Part shown: piece after piece, positions 14,340 through 26,781 of the stretch
How positions within the stretch are numbered: the first letter of the stretch is position 1
Layout of the letters: every line of letters begins with the position of its first letter
Assembly: GCA_018389105.1 (NCBI GenBank)
Contig: JACATO010001526.1
Location: forward strand, 1-64,000
Direction: 5' to 3'
Source of the DNA: Nautilus pompilius
Lineage: Eukaryota; Mollusca; Cephalopoda; Nautilida; Nautilidae
Length of the DNA: 64,000 bases
The notes under the pieces: model-generated
Database searches by the model: none
What the model saw: the letters and a program-made list of their open reading frames with translations, nothing else
Told to the model about the DNA's origin: nothing
Program-made: the position numbers and the translations under genes

Positions 14340-14880
14340 ATGCATTGAATCGATTCTCCCCTGTTTCACAGCAGAAGATGTGCCAGAAGATTTGCATTCA
14401 TCCTGTCCATTTCTTTGCGCTGTCGAACAAACTGCTGTAGATTGTTTCCAGATATCTCCAATTCTGATTCATCTGTAAAGAGAACCTTTTCTGGTGCTTT
14501 TCGTCCTTCTCTTTATGTTTTGATGCCCATTTTTAAAATCCTTTTAGTTTTGATTCCTGTCTTGGTTTTTATATTGAAACAGAATTCGGATCATTTTGCG
14601 CAAATATCTTACTGCGCTTTGCGTGGCAACTATATTTGGAGCAAGTTCGTTTGGAAAAATCTTTACTCGACTTTCGTCTGAGACATAACCTTAAATATTT
14701 GGGAAGTCAGACTTTCTCTTTGCCTTTCGTCGTTTTACCACTACCGGTTTAAAGATGACATCTTCGCAGCATTTGGCGAAAGTTTGAGATTATCTGCAGT
14801 TTGCCTCGTGGAATATTTATACTCATGAGCCAAAAACATCCATCTCTTTATGTCTACCACGAGTTATTTGTTTTCTAGGA
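14340..14880 (-). mobile_element. Tc1-like transposon fragment (N-terminal half)
   Basis: The minus strand encodes KVLFTDESELEISGNNLQQF (about 14,440-14,500), the first-aspartate motif of Tc1-like transposases, followed by VRQRKEMDRMN. Upstream, other frames give a run resembling the bipartite DNA-binding region (TADNLKLSPNAAKMSSLNR; RKAVRYLRKMIRILF-like codons). The second and third acidic motifs are not seen beyond 14,340. It is either truncated there or its continuation has diverged past recognition. The right side runs into the compound trinucleotide array at 14.9-15.1 kb. Confidence 0.62.
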
Positions 14881-14912
14881 GCCACGTCTGCAGTTAGCGC
14901 AACACTACTAAC

Positions 14913-14936
14913 GACTACTACTACTACTACTACTAC

Positions 14937-14968
<32 letters not shown>

Positions 14969-14969
14969 T

Positions 14970-15000
<31 letters not shown>

Positions 15001-15033
15001 CAACAACAAACAACAACAATAATAATAATAATA

Positions 15034-15083
<50 letters not shown>
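14913..15083. repeat. Compound ACT / AAT / CAA trinucleotide array
   Basis: (ACT)n, then (AAT)n, then (CAA)n, then (AAT)n again. It lies at the right edge of the Tc1-like fragment at 14.3-14.9 kb. Confidence 0.92.
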
Positions 15084-16699
15084 GAGACAACACAATTACT
15101 CATAGTTTTAATGTAATAGGGTTGGTTGTAAGTTCTCCATTGGTCGCTTCAGAATCAATCACGGTTATCAGCATTATCACTCGATGTGGCACATGATTAC
15201 ATAATATATAGAAGATTTGGACGCATTTCAGGTCATTAGATTTCCTATTCCTTGTTTCCCTATTTATTCTCATTACTGTATATAGAGAAGAAAACTCGGT
15301 ATATTTAAACTTTCCATACATTTCAGACATGTATGAGTGATGCCATATCCCCTCTGCCAAGAAGACCACAAAGAACGGATAGTGTTTGAGTCGTGTGTCA
15401 GCCTGACCTCACTTGTTTTCCTACTCTTGCATTAGAACCGGCGATCTCCAAAATATCGATATCACGGTATTTAATCAATTTTACATAAAATTACTATTAC
15501 ATGACATTTGAAGTTTGTTTTTCAAACACTCCCCATTACGATTCTGGGCTAGACGACGATTAGTAGTTATACAGGTATGTTTAGAGCAATATCTTTCGGC
15601 TGCGACGTCATATCCGGTCCCCCCATATTGAAATAATGACCAATGAAAATTTGTACCCATTCCAATCTCGCATGTATATTTTTACTGAATTTTGCACCTG
15701 TAACATGCGCGCGTTTTATTATATCTCTTGCCGACTCACAGAAAAGTAACTCTCTGGTATCCTAAACTTTCGTGTCATCTCATAAAATAAAGGAGACACC
15801 ACGTCGTGTGTTGCTCGTCTACTGCTTTGGTTTGCAGTTTTTTTCCTCTGTTTTCAAAAACAATAAATAACGAGTCGTTTACTAGGGCAGAATTCTGTAG
15901 CTGTAAAAGGGAAACAAGCCCTATGCTGCTGAGGTCCGACTAAACACATTGCAGTATTTTTTTTCATTTTTTATTTTTACAGTAAACAGTATCTTGGCGC
16001 AAACGACAATTAATCAGAGAGGGGTGGACTTGAATTAATGTTCACTCTTTTGTGACATGGATGCATGGACAAAGAGATGGGGTCGCTTCAATGGTATTAT
16101 CGACCAGAACTAATTTCTCCGACGAAGGCTTAGATCCCTCAGGTCAACAGTCAGCTTACCCACTCCCAGTAAAAGTGAAAGTGCAACTCGGTTTTTTTTT
16201 TTTTTGGTATTGCATCTGGTCCATTAACTATCCCTCCTGGAGTACAAACTTGTTATCACAAACCCTCAGGACTCTTCTGACCAGCTCTGGAAACAAACCA
16301 ACGTCAGCATTCAAAATCTCGGCCATATCAACACAGAAGGATTATCAGAATTTTTAAAAACAGTAATTTTGTTTGTTTTTAATAATACATTTCTAGATTT
16401 AAGAAATATATAGTACCGCGCTTTTGGTTTATGAAAGAGAGCAACAAACCTTATTGTCGTGTGTATAACGGGAAACCATTAAGTCACTTTCTGCAGACGG
16501 TTGCGTGGTAGAAAGTTAGCTTCACAGAGGTTCATGAAGAGATGCATTCCTTGAGTTTGGAGATTTTGTCTCGGAGAGGAGAGTGGTGGCACCTACGATA
16601 TGTGGCATCACCTTTGACGTTCTATTCTCTGAGTATCGAGCTGGAAGCCGTGACTTCTTGCTTACAGAGACGCGTGCGTACAGATTTTCTTTCTCAGGT
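15084..16699. other. Unassigned DNA
   Basis: AT-rich with poly-T runs (16,191-16,205). No gene or element is recognised. Confidence 0.45.
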
Positions 16700-17080
16700 C
16701 ATGTAGTACTTGGGAGTTTTTTTTTATAACGATGAATGGAATGTAAGAGCGGCCCACACGTTCTTCGACATTGGCAGAAACGTTCGTCGGGGCCGTGGTA
16801 TTCCAAGGGTCTTGCATGATCTCATCCACAAATTGGAAGAAGCAGGGTTTGCGGCCAATGCGCCACGTGTTAGGATTTCCACCTGTGAAGATTGTTCCGG
16901 AAATTCAGCTGGTTTCATCGGAAATCCGGCAGGTCGGTCTGCGTGGATAATGCAGCACCCACCCAGGTTGACAAGTCTACTGGCCTGCCTCAGCAAACTG
17001 TGGAGGATGGTCCAAGAGACGCTAAAGCTGTCTCCATACAAGATGCGAAGACTGCAGGACTTACTGTAACAAGTTAAAAG
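16700..17080 (+). mobile_element. Transposase DNA-binding domain fragment (DUF4817/IS630-Tc1 type)
   Basis: A 119-codon open frame starts at 16,710. It contains RGRGIPRVLHDLIHKLEEAG and ends LKLSPYKMRRLQDLL. These match the two-helix-turn-helix region found at the N-terminus of some animal IS630/Tc1-type transposases, where a phrase of the form GVPQQTVWRILxxxLxLxPYKMxxxQxL is common. The piece GLPQQTVEDGPRDAKAV in a neighbouring frame supplies the linking helix, so one or more frame changes have occurred (16,892-17,077 is the second frame). No DDE/D catalytic motif follows. An A-rich stretch lies directly downstream (17,083-17,110). Domain assignment is from memory of the family. Confidence 0.55.
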
Positions 17081-18017
17081 TCTTTTAAAAAAAAAAAACA
17101 AACAAAAAACAAACTGTTAATAAAGTTTTGCTTGCTTTAATAAATTGGGGCTGGTAACTATTTTTTTAGTATTTTTGTTAGTCACATATCAATTTCAGGA
17201 GAAGCTTATTGCCAAAACTGACATGGTCGTCTCATTGTGACGTCACATAACGTGAGCGACAAAATCGGCAAATTCTGGGAAGGCATCCCCTTGTAAAGCA
17301 CACACGGAGACACTCACTCCCAGTAACAAATGTGTGTTAAGATTTGGAATTGATAATGAACGGAATGCAGGAAGTATAGTTGTATAGTCGCTCCATACAA
17401 GGCACCATCTCTCCTTTGCTCTGTCTCCACCAATATAATATAAGCATTTTCATTTAGGCTTTTTCCGCTTTCGCGATATAACAAAGTTTTCCATTTATCT
17501 GCAGTAAGTCGATACTTCATGGATAGGTAAGATCTTTGTTAATCTTGTACAGACAAGTGGGTATAGACGTTGTGACTTCATTTTCTAGAAGTCATCCGAA
17601 CATTACCAGACCGCGCCGATTTCGCAGCAGCATATTTTAAAACTTCTCGCATTGCTACGCGCGTTTTCCCTCTTTCTTCCTCTGTCTTTTGCCTTGGTGT
17701 CAATAAACTCTGTAGAATTGTTATCGGATGGTATTGCAGAAATCAGGACAAAAGTCTAAGCACAGCATATATGTTCTATATATTGCTCTTCAGAGTACCT
17801 GTAAAGATGCTGCTGTAGGAAATTAGTGGTTGTTGACTGTCTCTTTACAGTGCATGAAATATGCCAGTGCACCGTTAAATTACTTTTTACGGCGTAAAGA
17901 GAGTTAACCGTTTGGGGGCTGCATAATACTCGCAGAAAAAGGAAGTAAGAGCGACTGGCTTCGATCGATCTGCTCAACCTAAGATAGACAGTCAAATTCT
18001 CCCGACCACCGATCGGG

Positions 18018-18055
18018 TCTCTCTCTCTCTCTCTCTCTCCTCTCTCTCTCCCGTC

Positions 18056-18096
<41 letters not shown>

Positions 18097-18113
18097 CCTC
18101 TCTCCTCTCTCTC

Positions 18114-18161
<48 letters not shown>

Positions 18162-18320
18162 CGTCCATCCTCCCTCTGTACTGACGTCATATCTCTCTCT
18201 CCTCCCTCCCTCTCTGTACTGACGTCATATCTCTCTCTCGTCTCTGTCTGACGTCATATCTCTCCTGACGTCTCTCTCTGTACTGACGTCATCTCTCTCT
18301 CTCTCTAATGACGTCGTCAG
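18018..18320. repeat. CT-rich array with repeated TGACGTCAT units
   Basis: A (CT)n tract (18,018-18,158) runs into an irregular tandem repeat of CTGTACTGACGTCATATCTC type. Exact TGACGTCAT starts at 18,182, 18,220, 18,249 and 18,284, with variants at 18,266 and 18,309. Each CRE core is separated by a short CT run. Confidence 0.85.
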
Positions 18321-18659
18321 CGCCGAGTTTATTTGTTGAATGCACAAACTATGCGGGGCATGGATTCTCCAGTCTCCTCGGGTGGGTTCTCGCTGTCTTG
18401 GACTAGTATCACGGGCACTAATTTACAGTTTCCAATTTTACACGAGCTAGAACGTGACGACCAGTTCTACAAATCATGCCACAGTTTCCCTCGTTTGTAA
18501 AAAAAAAGAAAAAGGGAAGGAGAGAGGACGGCTGGAGTGCCACATCACTCGTCCCATCAGCGCAATTTCTCCATCTCAAATCGTCGCTAAAAAAAGGAGG
18601 GGTGTATCGCGCGCCCACCTTAATAACAAACAGAGACATTGAAACGACGTATCCTTTGT

Positions 18660-19110
18660 TTACCTAACATCTACTTGTGTGTATGTCAAATGCGCAACAT
18701 TCCGAATGCGGCCGCGGTGGCCCGGGCTCGCCGAAAGCCGAGGCCCAGGGACCGTTTCCATTAAAAATGCATTATGACTGTCGATTTCTTGGAGCTTACC
18801 TTAATGTATCGAACGTGCCCGCCAGCACGTGTTGCGGCGGCACCGTGAAGGTAATGTATTCCGCATTCTGCGCCAGAAGATTGGATGCCTTATCGATCTG
18901 TTTGTCTGGCGACGAACGGTAAAAGCAAGGATTGCAATGGTCCATTTCCAATATTTGATTTCCGCTTCCGTGTCTCTGCTTCAGAGCGGACTTTTGTTTT
19001 CCTGTGAGTGTCCTCGAAAGACGGCCGTCCATTTTAAACGGCATCCAGACGAGCGGGAAAACAAAAGAGTGGATCTCTACCCATCTCCCCCAGAACCGAG
19101 CCGCCGCACG
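18660..19110. promoter_or_regulatory. Candidate conserved non-coding island
   Basis: GC-rich, non-repetitive sequence with possible TEAD (CATTCCG), E-box (CACGTG-like GCACGTGTTG) and GATA-like (CTTATCGATC) words. Short frames on both strands overlap without splice logic. It lies between the CT/CRE array and AT-rich DNA. Confidence 0.15.
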
Positions 19111-19980
19111 TCGAGAAAACGCCAGATCAATACAAATTTTAAATTAAGTATTAGTCTCATAGAAACTCATAATTTTTCTTTATTTGTTTGATTTAGATTT
19201 AAAATTCGAAACCCACTCTAAAAATTATTAATCAAAATAAGATTTGTTCGTTTCTTTTGGATTCCGCTGAAACGAATACTTTTTGAAATCGGGTTATATG
19301 CTTAATTTTTCTACATTATTCTTTTTTTTTACAATTTTGATTTTAATTTTACTGAGCTAAATATTAATAATTAAATGCCAAGAGCACGTGGCCATATTTG
19401 TGTTACATGGAATTCTTCTAATGATCTCATCGTTTTCTGAATAATGACGTCAGAGGTTCTTGATCTGTGGTGGGTTCGTTCTTAGGGTAACTATGACGTA
19501 ATATATACAAAGACTCGACTGTTCGAAAACCATGACTTTACCTTTCTCAGCTGGAGAGCGACAGGGCGGCTCGGAGCTCAGCCAGCACCCGAGAGGTGCG
19601 GTTCCTGGCAGGCTGTGAACTGTGGTCCCTAATAAGTTGGCCTCCGTTTGATATTCGATTCCCTCATTCTTCAGATCTATCCGAATGTCTCCTCTCGTTG
19701 CTGATTTTAAGAGTAAATTCGATTGATATTAAATTAAATGTCGTGTAATAAAATTACCGCGACTCTAGTGATTTTTGGAGATTTTGTTTGTATTTGATGA
19801 AAAATCAAAAAAAAATAAATAAATGAATTCGGTAACGTTGGTGGGTAGTGGAATTATTTCTTTTGCTTTCTTACGAGAAATGATACAAGAATTTCAAAAC
19901 GTTTCGCAAATATAAACAAACAACTTTTTTTTTTCAGTTTGATGCTCCAATAAGTAAGGTATATATACAGTAACAGATTC

Positions 19981-19981
19981 C

Positions 19982-20014
<33 letters not shown>

Positions 20015-20016
20015 TG

Positions 20017-20060
<44 letters not shown>

Positions 20061-20070
20061 TAATAATAAT

Positions 20071-20105
<35 letters not shown>
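19981..20105. repeat. (AAT)n array
   Basis: AAT units with a GATGATATATAT interruption near 20,012. Confidence 0.93.
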
Positions 20106-20106
<1 letters not shown>

Positions 20107-20856
20107 TTTTAATAAGTGTTCAATATTATAAATCATTTAATTTTTTTTAAAAAATCATCCACAGTGAAACAAGTTTTCTAACAACTGAAAGTGAAGAGAC
20201 ATTAACGTATCCATGGCTACTGCCCGACTCTCAGCTGTATAATCGTTTAGATGGGGTACATGCAATAAAGTGAGTACTTCTAGCTATAATTTGTCCAGGG
20301 ACAACGTTTTTACACTAATTTAAAACCCGAAATCGCCATGATAGTTTTAAAAGAACAACGACAAAAATACCCCCAGGAGTCGGGGGCTAGTATTTACTCA
20401 ACTCAGACCGATTCTCAAAGACAGCTGGATTTACCTTCCTTAAAATTTAAAACCACAGCCGGCAGCGGGGTATGCCATCCAAGAAAAATAATTCAAAAAC
20501 TGGGTGTTCTAACTTAAACCCAGCCTTTGTTTCAAACCTTTTTGTTCTGTATTACTTGCAAAAAATTTTAAAAAAAAACTTTTCGAAAAAAACCGAGTCA
20601 CTTATTTACATGGGCAACCAAATAACTGAACGTTACGCCAATTTACGATAAAATAAACGTAGTTTGTTTGTTTTTTTAATAATTAAACAAAAGTAAGATT
20701 TAAATAAACAGTTTTCTCTGTATTAGAGAAAGGAATCGACGAATTATTTCTGCGCTACGATATTTATATGCTAATTTGTACTTCTCTGATTGACTAACAA
20801 AACAATCACACACACCAATAAGACTTAATCTGAACAGACTTCAGGAAACTGCTCAA

Positions 20857-20902
20857 AATAATAATAATAATAATAATAATAATAAGAATAATAATAATAA
20901 TA

Positions 20903-20947
<45 letters not shown>

Positions 20948-20967
20948 GCTGATGATGATGATGATTA
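20857..20967. repeat. (AAT)n array ending in (GAT)n
   Basis: AAT units with one AAG interruption, ending in four GAT units at 20,950-20,964. Confidence 0.92.
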
Positions 20968-23900
20968 ATAAAATTTATAATATTATATTATTTATTATTT
21001 ACTGAATTTCTTATTTTTTGTTATCTAAACACGAATTTCTTCATAAATATCTAAACTTTGATAGTTGGGACTCATTGTTGTCTTAACTTTCGTGGTCAGT
21101 GTACATTCAGGTTTTAAAAATAGCGTTGTCTTCTGTTAGCGCCCTAGATGTCACGATAACTTCTATGCTCGTAGGCAGTGTTTTCTGAAAGGATTATTTT
21201 GAGAAGCGGTGTAGCGGGTAATATATAAGCCAGATTTGTTAATCGCCCCTGTTGCTTAGGTCAGACCTGTTTTTGCTCTCGTTATCAGTTTCAGGGATCT
21301 ACGTAGATTCGGTTTTAAAGATCGAGCGCTTTAAATACCACTTTAAACTGATGCGATCAAAACTGAAACCCTAATAACGGATTAGCTTCATTAAAGAAGT
21401 GTCTGTGCTCGCTGGGATAAAACCCGGGTGAGGTGGTGTCAGTGTCTGACCGGCATTCACGTGAATATCCCGAGTATATCATATTATACGCACATAAAAT
21501 GCATACTAGTTAGCAAGAATGTTGATTAAAATTTATATTTACATTTAAAGGTCAGTGGATAACTAGCTGAGATAAGAATGCAAAAAATGTCTAAGATAAT
21601 TACTTTAACTCCGCCGCATTTATTATTCATGTGGAATGTCAACATTCGCCCCGGCAGAGATCTGCCTGTGAATAACTCAACACGGACACGACTCGCCGAC
21701 GGAGGTGATGGAGATAAATGGGCGAGCTGGTTGCGCAGATAACCTACCTGCATTTAAAAAATAATAATAATAATAATAAGATTTTAAATATTGCCTGATC
21801 CTGTCCATTTTATCGCCCGCTTTTTCTTTTTTCCTTTATATGCTTTAGACAAGTATAGCAGCAGCCCAGAGAGGGGAACGGAAACGAATCAGTTTATAGT
21901 TCCTTAACTTGTTTTTCGCGGCAAATGTAGCTTTATTTAAGGTACAAATGCCTTCTTCTTTTTTTAAAAAAAAAAGGGGGGGAATTGTCACGCAAGTTAA
22001 CGTAAGAATGATTGAGCAGATACAAGTATGCAGCATTTACTTCGCGGAGAGGCTGCATTCACTAATTCCTGGATCACGTGGTCGGTCATTCGCTTCCGCG
22101 GCGCACGGAACGCTGGGACAGATACGAAACTACGGCGAGGCAGCTGCGTTTTCAGCAGTGAAGAGTAGATGTTGTAAAACAATCCTTTCTCTGTACAGTA
22201 ACAGAAAAATACAGCGCAAATCCCGTGCACGATAATAGGCTGTCTGGGAGTACGGCGCTTCTCCCCTTAGACCGATGCCGTTATTTGAGATGTTTCATTA
22301 ATTGATGGTGACAGAAGATCATTATAATGTTCTTCCCTCCTTTTTTTCTTCGGAGAAAAGGTGTCCAGGTAGCGCGACATTTACATAGTCTTTGTCCTCG
22401 TAAACAGATCCGTACGACTGTGGCACAGAAATCAAACAATTTACAAGTTTTAACATAAATGCGGATAAATAAAATTTGTTTATATTGTTCATTCATTTTT
22501 TAAAGAAAATAGGTTGCTTGTTGGGCTTATTATTTATCTACTGACTAATCTTACGTGATCTTTGTGCGAATCAACATTTTTCCATATTCTAGTTTCATTT
22601 GGATAGCTTTTCACTAACTAACCAGAATGCGTCCACGTTTAGGAGAGTTATCGCTCGTTTGATGTACAGAAAGAAAGGGAATCGAATGCTTATAAAGTTT
22701 CTTTGGGTTTTGTTTTTTTTTACCACTAGAAGTAGACAAAGTCTCGACGGCTGCTACATACTTATTTCTGTTTGTAAACTTTATTATCTACTCTTGACTG
22801 ATAGGACTCGAACTGTGGCCCAGCTGAACTGGGGTGTGGTGGTGAATTAAGATCGCGACTCTAATTTTTATCGCATTCATTTGTCTAAAATTACATTGAA
22901 GTGTGTGCCGTGTATATATAGGTGAAGAAAATCATGACTCTAGTTTGAAAATAAAGTATGTATACCCTGACCCACACGGGTGGACATAAATGTAGATTCA
23001 CCAACAAAATATCCGATATTTAATTTATAAATCAGTTTATTAACACATGCAATGGCAATGCGTGCCAGCATATGTATGACTGACTGTCTGTTAGAAAGAT
23101 ATATGCATCTATTAATGACCTAACGCAGTGTAGATGGTTTATTTTGCAAAACAAATTTCTATTGAGACTTCGTAGCAGCGTAGTTTTGTTTGTTTCTAAG
23201 ACAAAGCAAATTGCCTAACAATGAGGCTGGCAGTCTGTCACTAACGGCTTCACTTGTTTTACAGGATAGAAGACGATTATTGGAAAATGCGAAGACGGTT
23301 TCTTAAAAATGCAACATAAAATGGCATTATCCAAGCTCTTCTAACAAATGTGAACACTGGCACCTGCTTGCGTCTCCACAGCACGTAACGTCCGCTATAT
23401 TAATGCTGCTCTGGGCTCAATGTTACATCCAAGGAAGAGGTTAGATATCGTGAAGATTTACGGAATTATGATCATTCGCAAGACCTGGTGGTTTAAATCT
23501 CCATCCTTAAAAAAAAAAAACAAAAAGATATTCAAAATGGAGGTTTGTGTACAACGATGGCGGGGTCACCGCCCGACAATTACGAACCTATGGCAGTCAT
23601 TAACCGTCACAGAAACGGCCAGATGATCGATCAACGTAGTGTACACGGGGTGGGATTTATGTGAAGTACATTATTTGTTGACTACTGATCCTCTAGAGCA
23701 AGAAGTTGAATTCATCACTGAACAGTACTGTTGTCCGTCGCAACTGCAACCAAATCCCGCGCTAACGATACCTTTTTTAAAACGATCGTGCTTATGCAAC
23801 GAAATGAAAACGTTTGTCGACAGGACCGGACATCAGCGTCATGTGACCGGCTCCTGACAGTTTGGCCGGATATCCGGTGAGTCGGAGATAATTAACGCTG

Positions 23901-26139
23901 TCAGTAGCGAGAAAATGAAGGTACCTCTTGTGGTGGACCTGATCTTGGCCTGCCTTTGGTGCTCGCAGTTTGTTGAAAGCAGCCCTATGGCCCTCCACTT
24001 AGGGACAATCTCTGGACACCAGGGATGGCAGAGACTTCAGAACTGGCCATCCAAGCTTGAAGCCACATAAATGCATAGTTGCGTCCACATCAGATAGGCT
24101 CGGTATAGCGATCTCTGGAGATGCTTTGGATTATTGGCTCGAGTAAAAAACATGGCTGTCACAAGGTGAACACACGTCTGATGGAGACATGTTTCGCTTT
24201 ATATTGCGCGTAGGTCGATGTATAAGAGTCGATCTATGACTGTTCATGCAGCAGAAGACGTGGCTGGTGACATCAGTTTTGACCAATACTATTACTTTCT
24301 ATTTGAATCAACACTGAAAATATTTTTGTTACTTAACTTTTTGTAGCATATTTTATAATTTAAGCCTCTTAACGTGAACTATGAGACAGTGTCCTAGAGA
24401 CTTACAGAATTGTCAGCTGCTGATGCAATCAGCACGAGATGGAGGATTGTACTGATTCACAAATGGACACCGACTACGACATCTCCACAGGAACCCTTCT
24501 ACAGAGTTTCCAGCTGACTCTATATTTGAACTGTCATAGAGGCTAATGATGGAACTTCAGCAGGTCAACACTTCCGTTTGAAGGCTTGAGGGGAACATTT
24601 CCCCATTATTTTCTGACGAATTGAATTAAAGAAAAAAAGGTTAATATGAGTGATGCAGATTTAAATTATTAAAACTTAAAGTTAGCCAACTTTGTAAACT
24701 TACCGAAACACCACTTAGATCGGAAAGTCTCCATTATGGGAATGAGTGGGGGGGGTTATGTAGAACCTGTGCGCATCACATGGATTCTTCGTGGTTTGAA
24801 CAACTAGCTATGCCGTGAATAGTTTCCAGTTATTCATTTGAGAATACTAAAAATTAAATTGTTTTGTTAATGTAAAAAAAAAACAAAAAAACAAAAAAAC
24901 AACAACAACAACCTTAGATGCAGTTAGTTTTATTTCTGTAACTTCTCCCAGAGAACTGAGTTGTGCTGGCCCGTCTAGAGAACGGAACGCCCACTGGGGA
25001 GTCAGGTGACATCACCGCGAAACTTGCGCAGAATTAGAAAATTTAATCTCTATACTTTTTTTGAAATCAGAGATAAAATTTCCGAACGTGTGGGATTCGG
25101 ATCAGGATATTTTGTAAATTTGTTTTAAAAACAGATATCTCATCAGGAAAATTAAAAACCGTTAAAAGAAAGTATGCAGGGGCCACACGGTTTGCAGAAT
25201 AGGGTGCTTGTGGCGCCATCTAGAAGACAGAGACCTTTTATATTGCACAGGCAGATATAATTCTAAAAATTGTATTACACAGAAACCGCACTATTCCATC
25301 CAATACTGAAGTTGCTAGAATTACTTGGTATTTCCCATTTTTAACCTTTGACCAAGTCAACTCACTGTAATGAACAATTTACCCGCTATCCCGGGTAAAG
25401 GGGACAGTTTATCGTATTTCCATTGGTTACTTCTAGCTAGCAATAAAAAAAATCTGTTTTTCGAAGTCATTTTTTATATAAATTTTATTATTTCTATTAT
25501 TTTTATGCACTTTAGAACATCAGTCTCATTATTAGACCAAACAGAGAAGAATAGTTTTAAGTTATGGCGAGTAGTCGTCATAATATATAGTGATCTGGTG
25601 TGACGTGGTAACCACTACACAATTTGCTGTCGAGTAAACACTAGGTAAAGATAGGTTTTGATTCCTGGAGTCGCCCAAAGATGAAATAAAGATGGCATTC
25701 TTGTCCTGTGCTAATCAAATTGCAAAAGATATTACTACACGTAATAGGACGGAGTAAATCTCCTTGGCGGAGTTCAACATTTACGTCTAAACTTTCTTTG
25801 TAAAGGAGACACGTCGGTAGTAATCGAGTTACTCCACGCGACATGCTACTCAGAATTATAATGGTCACGCAGGCGAGCTATCTTGCGGTTCACGGTTACT
25901 CGATTACTACCCCTTTTCCCGACCAAAAACAGCAGAGATTTCAGCTGCGACAGGAGTCAGCCTACAGAAAAGAGATCATCTGATTTCTTTCAAGTGTTGA
26001 GAGGCATACATCGGCCACCTGATCACGACACCGGGGCACTCAATTGGCTCGCATATTTTAAAAGGAGATTCCTTCACAGAGCTACTGGAGCGAATTTCAG
26101 GCGGTGATCGCGAATTTGTTTGGAAATGCACCATATCGA
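20968..26139. other. Mostly unassigned; faint transposase-like traces at 23.4-24.2 kb
   Basis: Small pieces such as LHPRKRLDIVKIYGI (23,420) and GWQRLQNWPSK (about 24,025) loosely recall Tc1-like transposase regions, but no catalytic motif is readable, so no element is called. A/CAA-rich DNA lies at 24,873-24,911. Confidence 0.35.
25812..25912. repeat. Inverted repeat (17-bp arms)
   Basis: GGTAGTAATCGAGTTAC at 25,813 and its reverse complement GTTACTCGATTACTACC at 25,896 match at 16 of 17 positions, with a spacer of about 65 bp. It may be a foldback element remnant. Confidence 0.7.
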
Positions 26140-26268
26140 CTCTCTCTCTCTCTCTCTCTAGGTAATGACGTCATCTATGTGTAAATAACGTCATCTCTCT
26201 CTGTAATGACGTCATCTATGTGTAATAACGTCATCTCTCTCTCTCTCTCTCTCTCTCTCCTCTCTCTG
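26140..26268. repeat. CT array with two 40-bp CRE-bearing units
   Basis: Between two (CT)n runs lie two tandem units of about 40 bp, each holding AATGACGTCATCT then AATAACGTCATCT (cores at 26,166, 26,186, 26,207 and 26,225). Similar in design to the array at 18.2 kb. Confidence 0.85.
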
Positions 26269-26584
26269 ACTTGTCGTCTACACTAATTTGCAGGAAATCA
26301 TATCCGAAGGAAATAAAGTCCAAAAGAAGCCAATATTTTGACTAAATAGTTGCTGAGATTCCTCAGTAAAAAGTGTTGACGCTAACAAGCTTTACTGATG
26401 GCACCAGCACTACAATTTTAAGTTAAATTCTCCTGTAAATCTCTCTAATCAAGTCTGTAATTCTAAACGCTTTAACTGGAGTATTACGTAACTAAGATCA
26501 CACTGCGGCTTGCAAACAGACTCCAGTAATGCGAAATTAGCAATGGATATAGCTCGAGAACTCTTCTTCCACAGGGGCCCGACT

Positions 26585-26781
26585 AGGATTGAAAGGGAAT
26601 GCGTGCCATCGGCAGGGAAAGCACTACTAGTGCCATTTATTTTTAGATATGGAAGGAAGAGCAAAAGATGAAACAATTCTAGATCGGGGTAGGTAGCCAA
26701 ACCGAGCCGTTCCTGACCGAGATTCGAACTCGGGCCCTCAACCTCACTGGTACAGGAGTATTATCACCGGACTAACCATAT
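26585..26781 (-). repeat. tRNA-derived SINE, copy 1
   Basis: On the minus strand an A-box-like TGGTTAGTCCGGTGATAA (about 26,764-26,781) is followed by a B box in CCGAGTTCGAATCTCGG (26,719-26,735), which forms a perfect 5-bp T-arm-like stem around TTCGAAT. The body continues GGTCAGGAACGGCTCGGTTT and aligns with the SINE body at 48.5 kb. The tRNA head touches the left end of the mariner at 26,776. Confidence 0.7.

Noticed and set aside
23400-24250. Another Tc1-like transposon
   Set aside because: Only vague similarity in short pieces; no acidic motif or terminal repeats.
26719-26735. Functional tRNA gene
   Set aside because: The B box and T stem are good but the rest cannot fold as a cloverleaf and a SINE body follows.
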